From Flavobacteriales bacterium (GTDB lineage Bacteria; Bacteroidota; Bacteroidia; Flavobacteriales_D; CAJJDF01): 64,000 nt of DNA. The position numbers and the translations under genes are program-made. The DNA lies in NCBI GenBank assembly GCA_018609055.1, contig JABAYJ010000008.1, forward strand, positions 62,001-126,000, read 5' to 3'. A model generated the notes under the pieces. The model did not search any database. It was not told the DNA's origin and worked only from the letters and a program-made list of their open reading frames with translations. Of this stretch, positions 45,438-54,121 are shown in pieces; the stretch's first letter is position 1, and each line of letters starts with the position of its first letter.

Positions 45438-45842
45438 ATGAAAACATTGAAATTCACAACTCTATTATTGGCTTTAGCCATAGTTTTTGGCGCTACATCT
45501 TGTAAATATGAAGATGGTCCTGCCTTGTCATTAAGAACTAAAACATCAAGAATTGCAAGAGAATGGAATATCGAAAAATATGTTGATGCAAACGGAATCG
45601 AAACAACTGAAACAGATAGTCCAGTTTATGAGTTTGAAAAAGATGGAAATCTTAAGGTTACTTACACTTTTTTAGGGACAACAACTTCACTTGATGGAAA
45701 ATGGGAGTTTGTGGATAGTAAAAAAAGTGTAAAAATAACTTTCGATGGAGATTCTTATACCGAGGAAATATTAAGATTAACTTCAAAGGAATTATGGCTC
45801 AAATATTCTGACGGAGAAGTAACCCACTTCAAAGCAAAATAA
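45438..45842 (+). CDS. Lipocalin-like lipoprotein
   Basis: A 134-residue lipoprotein with signal peptide ending GATSC (Cys22). The mature part resembles the small Bacteroidota lipocalin-like family: REWNIEKYVDANG, YEFEKDGNLKVTYTF, LDGKWEFVDSKKSVKITFDG, and LTSKELWLKY. Such proteins form a small beta-barrel with unknown ligand. It lies between the 151-bp element and a recombinase remnant, in the outer part of the island. Confidence 0.75.
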   Translation: MKTLKFTTLLLALAIVFGATSCKYEDGPALSLRTKTSRIAREWNIEKYVDANGIETTETDSPVYEFEKDGNLKVTYTFLGTTTSLDGKWEFVDSKKSVKITFDGDSYTEEILRLTSKELWLKYSDGEVTHFKAK

Positions 45843-45869
45843 AGAATTGACGGTACGTTGATTCACTTC

Positions 45870-45963
45870 AGCGGAGAATTGATCATAATTGATTAATTCT
45901 CCGTTTTTTATTTGAGCCAAACCTTCTGATTATTAAAAATTAAATTTATTATCTTCAATGACC
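45870..45963 (-). pseudogene. Recombinase B: 3' remnant and hairpin
   Basis: A hairpin (AGCGGAGAA with TTAATTCTCCG, 45870-45904) matches those beside recombinases A and C. The next 60 bp align with the last codons of recombinase A (A: PLLSIGLSKIKSG; here LIIRRFGSNKK, with drift). It is cut at the end sequence at 45964. It represents a third recombinase gene of the same family reduced to its tail. Confidence 0.55.
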
Positions 45964-45979
45964 TTAATGCGACAGAATC
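45964..45979. repeat. Orphan end sequence of the inverted-repeat element
   Basis: TTAATGCGACAGAATC differs at one base from TTAATGCGACAGAACC, the element's end. No partner end lies at 127 or 151 bp. It abuts the recombinase B remnant. Confidence 0.6.
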
Positions 45980-46020
45980 CAACTTAACATTGAAAAAATA
46001 CTTTCAAAAATAGTGTCTCA

Positions 46021-46080
46021 GAAATAATTTAATTCATTCAAGTCACTCAATAAGTTAGAACTCTCAGCACTTGAGGTCAC
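46021..46080 (-). pseudogene. Tail region of recombinase C with uncrossed core
   Basis: From the GTGACC core at 46080-46075, leftward reading gives VTSSAESSNLLSDLNELNYF and a stop, matching the displaced tail of recombinase A. Here the core is followed directly by the hairpin and gene body of recombinase C, so this is the uncrossed (attP-like) arrangement. Confidence 0.55.
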
Positions 46081-46083
46081 TCT

Positions 46084-46119
46084 AGCGGATAACTGATCAT
46101 AATTGATCGGTTATCCGCT
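46084..46119 (-). terminator. Hairpin repeat beside recombinase C
   Basis: AGCGGATAA pairs with TTATCCGCT with GATCATAATTGATC inside. Both arms differ from copy A in the same way (GAGAA to GATAA, TTCTC to TTATC), a compensated change that shows the structure is selected. Confidence 0.7.
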
Positions 46120-46891
46120 TTTTTTTACTTAAATCTATTGATATTAAAGGGATTAATGAAAATATAGAATTTATTTTATTGGTTCGAACTTCCCCATTTA
46201 ACTTGTTATAACCTGTTCCGGAGGGAAAGACCAAATTCTGTATTTTTTTCTTTTGAGCTAAATCTCCAGATAGCCATAATTCATTAAGATTAGAAGATAT
46301 TCTTATTGCTTTTTCAATGGCTTTTTCAAGGTTCGAACTCGAAATTGAAGAATCAACTAAACTTGCCTCTAATTCATTTATCTCAACTTGATATTTTTTT
46401 CTAAACTTCTCGTAGATTTCTATGTTAATTTCTCCAATGGCATACCTTTCTTGAATAGTTTCTAATTTAGATTGTAATCCGGTAAGTTGTTTTTTTACAC
46501 TTGATTCACTCTCTTTATTTTCTTTTGTTGCTGACTCATAGATATAAGTCATGACATCTTTCATTACATCCATGTATTTATCATCGAGTTGATAGCTGCT
46601 TAATTTGTTTTCAAACTGTAAATGAAGTTTTTTAGCTGACTTATTACAACAACATCCCTTTGTTCTGCATTTGTAATAATACAACCCCTTTTTTTTAACC
46701 AAATATCCAGTCAAAGGCTTATTACAGGAATCACAATGAATAAAATGCTTTAATGGCAACATTATATTGTCTGTCTTATATTCCTTTAACTGAGAAGTCC
46801 TTTCTGAATTGATTATTAAAAAATCCTTTTTAGAAACGAGAGGCTCGTGCTTCCCTTCTATTATTTCTCCCGGTACTAGGTTCTGTCGCAT
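46097..46891 (-). pseudogene. Serine recombinase C: truncated, zinc ribbon and coiled coil
   Basis: About 260 codons of a large serine recombinase. It has the end of the recombinase domain (EGKHEPLVSKKDF), a zinc-ribbon (Cys53, Cys56 in HCDSCNKP and the pair in KCRTKGC), the coiled coil (ESSVKKQLTGLQSKLETIQE) and KIQNLVFPSGTGYNKLNGEV. The catalytic resolvase domain is missing. The 5' cut is the 16-bp end at 46879-46894, and that end supplies the ATG and first codons (MRQN) of the open frame. Paralogue of recombinase A. Confidence 0.82.
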
Positions 46892-47029
46892 TAATTATTT
46901 TTTAAACGTTTTTCACTAAAATCAACCTCCCTTCAAAAAGTTAAATCGCAATTAAACAAAGCTTTAGGTTTTTCAACTTTTACCAAAAACTACAAAAATC
47001 AGTCGATTTTAGTTTAATGCGACAGAACC
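46879..47029. mobile_element. 151-bp MITE-like element, copy 2
   Basis: Perfect 16-bp terminal inverted repeats (46879-46894 and 47014-47029), 151 bp long, no gene inside. Its sequence is related to the complement of copy 1 (45223-45373), so the two lie in opposite orientation. The outer flanks of the pair carry TATCT (45218-45222) and AGATA (47030-47034), extending the outer inverted repeat to 21 bp. Confidence 0.75.
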
Positions 47030-47102
47030 AGATAAGCTCCATTTATCCTAAATAGGCTTAAATGTAAAAAGGAATCCCTATTTTTATTAAAACATTAAAA
47101 GA

Positions 47103-47993
47103 ATGTCAGTAATATTAGAAATTAATAATCTATCTAAATACTACGGAGATTTTGCCGCAGTAGACGACCTCTCCCTAACTATCTCTGCCGGACAAGTATT
47201 TGGAATACTTGGGCCTAACGGAAGTGGTAAAACAACTACTCTAGGAATGATTCTAGATGTATTGAATCCTTCTTCGGGTTCTTACTCATGGTTTGGAGAA
47301 CCTCAAGAATCAAATAGCAGAAGAAGAATTGGTTCAATTTTGGAGCATCCTATTTTTTATCCTGAACTTACTGGATATAAAAACTTGGAAATATCGGCTA
47401 TGATTAAAAATGTAGACCGAGAAAGAATTGATGAGGTATTAAAACGAGTTGAGTTATTTGAAAGAAAAAACTCTCCTTTCAACACCTATTCTTTAGGAAT
47501 GAAACAGAGACTTTCATTAGCTGCTGCCCTCCTATCCAACCCTGAGGTTTTGGTTTTAGATGAACCTACTAATGGACTTGATCCTGAAGGAATAAAACAA
47601 ATGAGAGAACTAATAATCTCCATTGCTCAAGAAGGAAAAACGATCATTATATCAAGTCACATTCTAGATGAAATTCAGAAAATGTGTAGCCATTATTGTA
47701 TTCTTAAAAATGGTAAAAAATTAATGCAAGGAAGCATTTCGGATTTATCTACTTCCAAAAATGAATTTTTAGTAAATGCAGATAATCTAACTGAAATAGA
47801 AACTAGTATTAAGAACCATCCTCTATTCAAAGAATCTAACAGAGAAGTTGAAAAGCTGAAAATTTCCTTTTCTGGAGAAATAAATGGAATGGAACTGAAC
47901 AAATACTTATTCGATAACAATATTGTATTATCCGAATTAGTGGAGCTTAAAACTTCACTTGAAGACGAATTTTTAGAAATTGTAAAAAACTAA
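47103..47993 (+). CDS. ABC transporter ATP-binding protein
   Basis: A 296-residue ATPase of the CcmA/DrrA type. Walker A GPNGSGKTT (37-45), Q-loop region near EHPIFYPELTG, signature YSLGMKQRL, Walker B VLVLDEP and switch His in IISSHIL. A C-terminal extension of about 70 residues is usual in this group. With the next gene (3 bp gap) it forms an exporter. The substrate is unknown. Confidence 0.92.
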   Translation: MSVILEINNLSKYYGDFAAVDDLSLTISAGQVFGILGPNGSGKTTTLGMILDVLNPSSGSYSWFGEPQESNSRRRIGSILEHPIFYPELTGYKNLEISAMIKNVDRERIDEVLKRVELFERKNSPFNTYSLGMKQRLSLAAALLSNPEVLVLDEPTNGLDPEGIKQMRELIISIAQEGKTIIISSHILDEIQKMCSHYCILKNGKKLMQGSISDLSTSKNEFLVNADNLTEIETSIKNHPLFKESNREVEKLKISFSGEINGMELNKYLFDNNIVLSELVELKTSLEDEFLEIVKN

Positions 47994-47996
47994 ACC

Positions 47997-48854
47997 ATGA
48001 AATTACTACGAATCGAATACAAGAAAATAGTAGGAAACAAGTCTTTTAAAGTCTTTACTATCATGTTTTTGGTGTTTTTACCACTCTTAGTGTTTTTGGT
48101 ACCCAGCATGATAAAATTTCCTTTTCAAGGATTAGAGTTTCATCCGCTTATTCCTATCAATTACCAAACCTCTTGGTATGCAGTTACATTAATATCAAGT
48201 TGGTTTTGCTTCTTCTTATTATCCTTTGTACTCATTTATCACATTACAAATGAATATAACTACCGCACAGTTAGGCAAAATATCATAGATGGATTTACCA
48301 GAAATGACTACCTATTAGGAAAGCTATACTTAATGCTTGCCATTACCATATTGGCAACTCTATATGTACTAATTATTGGGATTGCTGGAGGATTGTACTT
48401 CTCCACATTTGAACAACAAGAGGATAATGTAATTCAGGAGTTTTTTAAACTAGGTGCTGAATCAGATGTTCAAGCAGGGTTTGGTTCTTTGTTTGATGGA
48501 ATCTCCAATGTGTTAAGGTTCTTTGTTCAAACATTAGCTACGTTCTCATTTGCCTTTTTAATCGCTTTTCTGACCAAAAGAGGAATATTAGCAGTACTCG
48601 TGTTTTATGCTTCGTTTATTGCAGAAAAAATTGCAAGGTGGCAATTCTCTGAAAATGGAATGGATGTAATTGCAGATTACTTCCCTTTACACAACATTGC
48701 TAATACACTACCATTCCCTGGAATGACTTCTCTTATTACAGGAATAAACTCTCCAATGTTCATTAATTGGACTTATTTGGGACTTTCTATGATTTATGCG
48801 GTAGTATTTATCTTCCTAACCAGATTGGTGTTTTATAAGAGGGATATTAGTTAA
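47997..48854 (+). CDS. ABC-2-type transporter permease
   Basis: A 285-residue membrane protein with six helices and a cytosolic N-terminal helix (LRIEYKKIVGNKSFKVF), typical of ABC-2 permeases. TVRQNIIDGFTRNDYLLGKL is the family's coupling-helix region. It pairs with the ATPase ahead. Its stop codon ends directly before the ATG of the VWA gene (no gap), which suggests co-expression of the three. Confidence 0.88.
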   Translation: MKLLRIEYKKIVGNKSFKVFTIMFLVFLPLLVFLVPSMIKFPFQGLEFHPLIPINYQTSWYAVTLISSWFCFFLLSFVLIYHITNEYNYRTVRQNIIDGFTRNDYLLGKLYLMLAITILATLYVLIIGIAGGLYFSTFEQQEDNVIQEFFKLGAESDVQAGFGSLFDGISNVLRFFVQTLATFSFAFLIAFLTKRGILAVLVFYASFIAEKIARWQFSENGMDVIADYFPLHNIANTLPFPGMTSLITGINSPMFINWTYLGLSMIYAVVFIFLTRLVFYKRDIS

Positions 48855-50237
48855 ATGAAGATAATTACTACAATACTAGCTCTTGTTTTACCTTTTTTGA
48901 TGTTTTCTCAAAAAGAAGTAAAAGGAAAAGTGACTGCAGGTGATTCTGTGAAATTAAAAGTTTCATATGTGCTTCCTACTGAGCACCCTTCGATTGAAGT
49001 ATTATTTAAAGCTGAACATCCTAATGGATTTCCTTATTGGGGATTAGAAAAAGAAGAACTTCAAGTATTTGAAGCGAATAAAGAGTGTGAAATTATATAT
49101 TTAAAGCATTTTGGAAATGAAAAACCTATAAATATTGCTTTAGTATTAGATCATTCAGGCTCTATGAATCATAGTAGGTCAGATATTATTGAGTTTTTTG
49201 GTGGAGACACTACTTTATTTTATAATCCAAATGATTCTTTATGGATAGCCTATAGTAAATCTGATTTTAAGCCTATTATAAATTTACAAAAAGCAGTCTC
49301 AAATTTTGTTGAGGGTTTTGATTTTAATAAAGATAAAATCAGTGTCTATGGATTTTCTACTGTTGTTGATTTGGTTTTACCACTTTCTAACAATAAGCTT
49401 AAAATAAAATCTAAAATAGACTCAATGAAAGCACAAGGTTCTACAGCTTTTTTAGATGCTATATTTATGGCAGCCAACCAATTACCTGAAAATGATGAAA
49501 TTAATATTATTGTTGCTATCACAGATGGTGGGGATAATGCATCCTCTCACACGACAACTCAAATAATCAATTTATCCAATTCAAAAAAACTACCAATATA
49601 TTGTATTGGTCTTGGGGATGTCTGGGAATTGCCTCTTAAATCACTATCAGATTCTACTAATGGGTTTTATTTATACACCAAAAAATCATCTACTTTAGAT
49701 TCTATTTATGATTTGATAAATAAAAAAATTCAAGCAGTTTATGAAATGACCTATACCTCAGATAATTGGTCTTCTGATAGTTCTAGAGATTTTATTTTAA
49801 AGTTTAATACAGAGGGTGTAATTCAACTAGACAGTAACTTTAAATTTTCATTACCTCCAGAAGTTATTCTAAAAATAGAGGAAAGAAATAGACTGGAAAA
49901 TCTTCAATTAATAGGAATTGGTGGTGGTGTTTTTGTTATATTTTTATTAGGTATGGGTGTTGTATTATTTAAACGAAAGAAAAAAGAAAAAATAGAATTT
50001 ATTCGGTTGTATCCAAATCCAGGAAATGGAATAGTAAATCTAGAACTTAAAGTTCCTGAATCAATAAAAGAATTAAACCTAAAGGTTATTACACCAAAAG
50101 GAAAAGTAATATTATCAGAGTCTATAAATTACGATCTCAAAATTTTAAATTTAACAAGGTTAAGGGCTGGACTATATTTGATTTCTATTAGTAAAGAAGG
50201 ATACAATACTGTTTCTAAAAAATACTTTAGACGTTAA
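48855..50237 (+). CDS. VWA-domain protein with membrane helix and T9SS-like C-terminus
   Basis: A 460-residue protein: signal peptide (1-19), a short beta region, a von Willebrand A domain with MIDAS LVLDHSGSM (Asp99, Ser101, Ser103) and ITDGGDNASS, then a membrane helix (about 350-371, IGIGGGVFVIFLLGMGVVLF) with a basic stop (KRKKKEK). After it comes a segment like a type A T9SS domain (RLYPNPGNGIVNLEL, LRAGLYLISI, VSKKYFRR; about 384-460). The membrane helix before a sorting domain is odd, since T9SS cargo is normally free in the periplasm. It may be an anchored protein whose tail is only related in fold. It follows the ABC genes directly. Confidence 0.78.
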   Translation: MKIITTILALVLPFLMFSQKEVKGKVTAGDSVKLKVSYVLPTEHPSIEVLFKAEHPNGFPYWGLEKEELQVFEANKECEIIYLKHFGNEKPINIALVLDHSGSMNHSRSDIIEFFGGDTTLFYNPNDSLWIAYSKSDFKPIINLQKAVSNFVEGFDFNKDKISVYGFSTVVDLVLPLSNNKLKIKSKIDSMKAQGSTAFLDAIFMAANQLPENDEINIIVAITDGGDNASSHTTTQIINLSNSKKLPIYCIGLGDVWELPLKSLSDSTNGFYLYTKKSSTLDSIYDLINKKIQAVYEMTYTSDNWSSDSSRDFILKFNTEGVIQLDSNFKFSLPPEVILKIEERNRLENLQLIGIGGGVFVIFLLGMGVVLFKRKKKEKIEFIRLYPNPGNGIVNLELKVPESIKELNLKVITPKGKVILSESINYDLKILNLTRLRAGLYLISISKEGYNTVSKKYFRR

Positions 50238-50252
50238 AAAATCTATTTTTTT

Positions 50253-50678
50253 TCAATCATCAATAATTTCTGTACTCATGAGTTTATTACTAGCTTTTTC
50301 TTTTTTAGCTGCTTGTCTAATTTCGGCAAAACCAGAAACTGCTTTTTGGGTAAAATAATACCCACTAGAAGTTGAAGCTCCACCAATTAATAACGTAAGG
50401 ATTGCTGGGCCGTAGACAACACAAATTGTTAACAATACTAATCCAATAATTAGCATTACAATACCAAAAGTTAGTTCTAAAGCTCTTATAGTAAAATTAT
50501 TAATAGTGAGGTCTCTTTTATTTGTTACTGATAATAAAAACTCGTCATCTATTTTATTTACCCAATAAAATACTTCTGATTTGGAGTATCCTTGAGTTTC
50601 AATTTCTTTTCTTATCTCCGAATTTGCAATACTTTCCCTCCTCTTCTGAACAAAATATTGAATTTCGGAATCAGTCAT
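50253..50678 (-). CDS. Small membrane protein of unknown function
   Basis: A 141-residue protein with an N-terminal soluble helix pair (IQYFVQKRRESIANSEIRKE) and two close membrane helices (about 70-92 and 93-110, with GGASTSSG). No family is recognised. It is leftward, 5 bp downstream of wbqC-like gene, and convergent with the VWA gene. Confidence 0.6.
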   Translation of the reverse strand: MTDSEIQYFVQKRRESIANSEIRKEIETQGYSKSEVFYWVNKIDDEFLLSVTNKRDLTINNFTIRALELTFGIVMLIIGLVLLTICVVYGPAILTLLIGGASTSSGYYFTQKAVSGFAEIRQAAKKEKASNKLMSTEIIDD

Positions 50679-50683
50679 TTATT

Positions 50684-51283
50684 CTATAAAAAGTTAACGG
50701 AATTTGGTCCTTCATTAAATAATAAATCAAAAATAAATAGATTGGGGATGAATCCATATTTATCTTCAAAAACCTGATTGTAAGGTTCTTTTGGAAACTC
50801 TAACGATTTTTGTTTTGGAGTAAAATAACCTCTGTAATTTGTAAAACCTTCAATCTCTTTGTGATGTTCTTTGCTAAATGTTGAATTAATTTTAATTCCC
50901 AATGCATCTAAAATTTTATCTTGTAAAGCAAGATTAAACTCTACCAAAGTATCATATTTTGCCATGTAAATTGGCTCAAAATCATCTTCGAAAAACTCGA
51001 AATATGGGGAAGATCGATAAGCAGAAGCTATTGACTTCCAGTGGTGTTTTTGCCACAGATGATCATAAGATACTTTAATATCCTGCAATGCAGTATGGTT
51101 ATTATGCTTTACCACAGGGATAATTAAATTTAATTTCCCATTCGCTCCATACATTTCTGCTCTGTTTCTGAAGTTTTGTTTTAAATAATGTCCGTGTAAA
51201 TCAAAAAACACTTCGTCTGCTTGGTTAAGCAAACTGTAATACTCAATATTTCCTAAAAAAACTACGGGTACAATTATCTTCAT
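50684..51283 (-). CDS. WbqC-family protein
   Basis: A 199-residue protein of the WbqC-like family: FLGNIEYYSLLNQADEVFFD, FRNRAEMYGANGKLNLIIPV, WQKHHWKSIASAYRSSPYFE. Members are linked to O-antigen loci and are thought to be involved in polysaccharide or lipid-linked sugar metabolism, but the activity is unclear. Here it sits between a small membrane protein and murQ, with operon-like gaps of 5 and 2 bp. Confidence 0.85.
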   Translation of the reverse strand: MKIIVPVVFLGNIEYYSLLNQADEVFFDLHGHYLKQNFRNRAEMYGANGKLNLIIPVVKHNNHTALQDIKVSYDHLWQKHHWKSIASAYRSSPYFEFFEDDFEPIYMAKYDTLVEFNLALQDKILDALGIKINSTFSKEHHKEIEGFTNYRGYFTPKQKSLEFPKEPYNQVFEDKYGFIPNLFIFDLLFNEGPNSVNFL

Positions 51284-51285
51284 TC

Positions 51286-52092
51286 TTACTTATTTTGGCA
51301 TTCTACTGCTTTTCTTACACTTCCTTCGCTTAATAAAATTGCTTTTGCTTCTTCGTATTCCAAATCTGTTTGTTTCATCACCATTCGGGTTCCTCTGTCT
51401 ACCAATTTATTGTTACTCAGTTGCATATCAACCATTTTATTTCCTTTTACTCTCCCCAATTGAATCATAACCGAAGTAGAAATCATATTAAGAACCAACT
51501 TTTGAGCTGTTCCCGATTTCATTCTGGTACTTCCAGTTACAAATTCTGGCCCTACTTCTATCTCTACAGGGAATTTAGCTACTTCTCCTATTTTACTTCC
51601 TTTGTTACAGGTAATGCAACCTGTAGCTATATTTCTGCTATTGCATTCATTAAGCGCTCCAATAACATACGGAGTACTTCCAGATGCTGCAATTCCAATT
51701 ACTGTATCTAATTCAGTCACCTTATATTCTAGCAAGTCTTTCCAGCCTTGTTCCAAATCGTCTTCTGCAAATTCTACTGCTTTTCGTATTGCCGAATCTC
51801 CTCCTGCAATAAGTCCTACAACCCAGTCGTGAGGAACTCCAAATGTTGGTGGACATTCACTTGCATCAACAATTCCTAATCGCCCACTAGTTCCTGCACC
51901 TAGGTAAAAAAGCCTTCCTCCTTGTTTCATTTTAGGAACAATTTCAGAAACTAATGTTTCTATCTCCTTCAATGATTTTTCAATTGCATCTGGAACAGTT
52001 TTATCCTCTTTGTTCATGTTGGTTAGCAAATCTGCTACCGACATGTCCTCCAAAGAATTGTAATGCGAATCCGATTCTGTTGCTTTAGTCAT
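51286..52092 (-). CDS. murQ: N-acetylmuramic acid 6-phosphate etherase
   Basis: A 268-residue SIS-domain lyase that splits the lactyl ether of MurNAc-6-phosphate, giving GlcNAc-6-phosphate for peptidoglycan recycling. SIS signature GGRLFYLGAGTSGRLGIVDA (residues 60-79) and VIGIAASGSTPYVIGAL, and FVTGSTRMKSGTAQK near the end are all family features. It is somewhat shorter than E. coli MurQ (298). Its neighbours in the same operon are wbqC-like and lepB (4 bp from lepB's stop). Confidence 0.92.
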   Translation of the reverse strand: MTKATESDSHYNSLEDMSVADLLTNMNKEDKTVPDAIEKSLKEIETLVSEIVPKMKQGGRLFYLGAGTSGRLGIVDASECPPTFGVPHDWVVGLIAGGDSAIRKAVEFAEDDLEQGWKDLLEYKVTELDTVIGIAASGSTPYVIGALNECNSRNIATGCITCNKGSKIGEVAKFPVEIEVGPEFVTGSTRMKSGTAQKLVLNMISTSVMIQLGRVKGNKMVDMQLSNNKLVDRGTRMVMKQTDLEYEEAKAILLSEGSVRKAVECQNK

Positions 52093-52096
52093 TAAT

Positions 52097-53938
52097 TTAT
52101 AATGTTTTAAAGATTCTTCCCCATCTTACTCCACCATCTGTCCAACCAAGTTCTTGATCTTTACTCATCCAAATAATTAGTCCTTTTCCTACTACGTGAT
52201 CAGCTGGCACAAACCCCCAAGATCTTGAATCTGCTGAGTTATGCCTATTATCTCCTACCATGTAATAGTAGTTTTGCTTAAATGTATAAGTGGTTACTTT
52301 CTCCCCATTAATAATGAATTCACCATTTTTATACTCCGCTTCATTGTTTTCGTAAGTCACAATACACCTGTTGTATTTTGCCCAATTCATTTCGTTAAGC
52401 TCAATTGTTGCTCCTTCTTGTGGCATCCAAAGTGGCCCATAATTATCAATTGTCCAAGGAAGTAATTCGGAATTAGGGAATATCTTGATGTACGATTTAA
52501 GAGCATCTTTAGTCGAATCAATCTGTTTATCGATAGATAGTATTCTTAAATCACCAAAAGCACCTGCACTGATAGAATCAATTAGCATCTTTTTCCCTTT
52601 TTCGCTCATATTAATAACGATAGGATTCTGATTGTATGGTAATTGACCTCTAAACTCAGGGTTAACAGATGTTATGTCGCTATAGTTTCCTAGATTATAC
52701 TCAAACTTTTCCTTCATTTTAGGATACTCCAAATTACCTAAAGCACGATTGAAAGTTACTACATGTTTGAAGTTTACATTCTCCCCAACAATACTTCGCT
52801 CTCCATTAATGTATAAGTCGCCATTTCTTATTTCTATAGTTTCGCCAGCTACTGCTACACATCTTTTGATGTAGTTTTCCTTCTTATCAATAGGTCTGTG
52901 AGTGTATCCGTTTATATCGAAATAGAATAGTTTTTTATCGACTAATATCTTTTTTCGAGCCATTGCCTCGAACTTATCTTTATTAGCAAAAAATTGAGCT
53001 TTGTTTTTAATTCTACTATCTCTTGCTTGTGAGTAAGCTTCTTCTCTTAATAACTCGTAGTAATTGTGTCCCTGAATTTCTCCTCCTGCACCTTCGGCAC
53101 CAGGATATCTTCCAAAAATAGCCGTATCACCTACTGGATGGTTAAAAACAACAATATCATTTCTTTCTACTTTCCCCCAACCTGGCAATCTGTTGTAAGG
53201 TAATTTAATAATCTCCGAATAAGAGTTAATATAAGTAAACGGAATCGTGTTGTGAACCAATGGGTAAGAAAGTGGTGTAAATGGAACACGTGTACCGTAT
53301 GATAATTTATTTACGAAAAGAAAATCTCCAACAAGCAACTCCTTTTCCATTGATGGTGTTGGAATTGTAAATGCTTCTAACACATATCCTCTTATCATTG
53401 AGGCTGCTATTAAAGCAAATACGATAGAATCTCCCCATTCTTTAGCCATAGACTTTACTCCTTTTTTCTCTTTAGAGCCAGTCATTTTTTGGAGTATTAC
53501 AAATACCGTAATTATCCCAAATGAAGCTAAAAACAAAGCTATGTGATCGGATATTCTTCTTCTTTCTACTTGTTTTGGATCATCCCAATTAGTTTCTCCT
53601 TCATACACCAATTCTTCTTTACCAAAAGCAATCATTGGAAAATAAATAAAAGGAACAAAAATTTGCATGAGTGTATCCTTTGCCGAAAACTTACCAAAAG
53701 CACGACCCATAGAAACGTTCATAGCCATGAACATCAGTATCTGACTGAATCCTGGGATTAACAGAATAATTGCCCACCACCATGGTCTTTTAATGATTTT
53801 AAGCCAAATTAATATATTATAAACTGGTACAAGTCCTTCCCAAGATTTTCTTCCTGCTTTTTCGAATAATTTCCAAGTTGCCATAGCGCAATACAGCACT
53901 ATTATTGAAATCCAAAGGGTGATAATTGATATTGTCAT
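52097..53938 (-). CDS. lepB: Signal peptidase I
   Basis: About 613 residues from ATG 53938 (MTISIITLWISI); the ORF extends to 53974 but an in-frame upstream Met is less likely. Several N-terminal helices precede the S26 domain. The catalytic serine is in TIPTPSMEKELLVGDFLFVN and the lysine in YIKRCVAVAGE. The domain is split by long insertions (residues 270-500), as in other Bacteroidota LepB proteins. VGDNRHNSADSRSWGFV near the end is box E. It cleaves signal peptides at the inner membrane. Confidence 0.92.
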   Translation of the reverse strand: MTISIITLWISIIVLYCAMATWKLFEKAGRKSWEGLVPVYNILIWLKIIKRPWWWAIILLIPGFSQILMFMAMNVSMGRAFGKFSAKDTLMQIFVPFIYFPMIAFGKEELVYEGETNWDDPKQVERRRISDHIALFLASFGIITVFVILQKMTGSKEKKGVKSMAKEWGDSIVFALIAASMIRGYVLEAFTIPTPSMEKELLVGDFLFVNKLSYGTRVPFTPLSYPLVHNTIPFTYINSYSEIIKLPYNRLPGWGKVERNDIVVFNHPVGDTAIFGRYPGAEGAGGEIQGHNYYELLREEAYSQARDSRIKNKAQFFANKDKFEAMARKKILVDKKLFYFDINGYTHRPIDKKENYIKRCVAVAGETIEIRNGDLYINGERSIVGENVNFKHVVTFNRALGNLEYPKMKEKFEYNLGNYSDITSVNPEFRGQLPYNQNPIVINMSEKGKKMLIDSISAGAFGDLRILSIDKQIDSTKDALKSYIKIFPNSELLPWTIDNYGPLWMPQEGATIELNEMNWAKYNRCIVTYENNEAEYKNGEFIINGEKVTTYTFKQNYYYMVGDNRHNSADSRSWGFVPADHVVGKGLIIWMSKDQELGWTDGGVRWGRIFKTL

Positions 53939-54121
53939 ACGGTTATTTTTTTCTTTAAAAAGGATTAAAAACAAATATAAGAGTTATACAGAAGTAACAA
54001 TCACAATTTGTTCCTAAATAAATGTTTGATTAAAGATAAGTCTCATACTTCCAAAAAGAATTATCTTTATTGATAAGATACCCTCCGTTAACTATTTTTA
54101 ACTTAAACGAATATCTAACAA

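Noticed and set aside
45137..46080. The CTCTCA(A/G)CACTTGAGGTCAC repeats as tRNA 3'-end relics.
   Set aside because: No T-arm pairing is possible around the TTTGAAC or TTAGAAC stretch; the repeats are better explained as coding tails of two recombinases.
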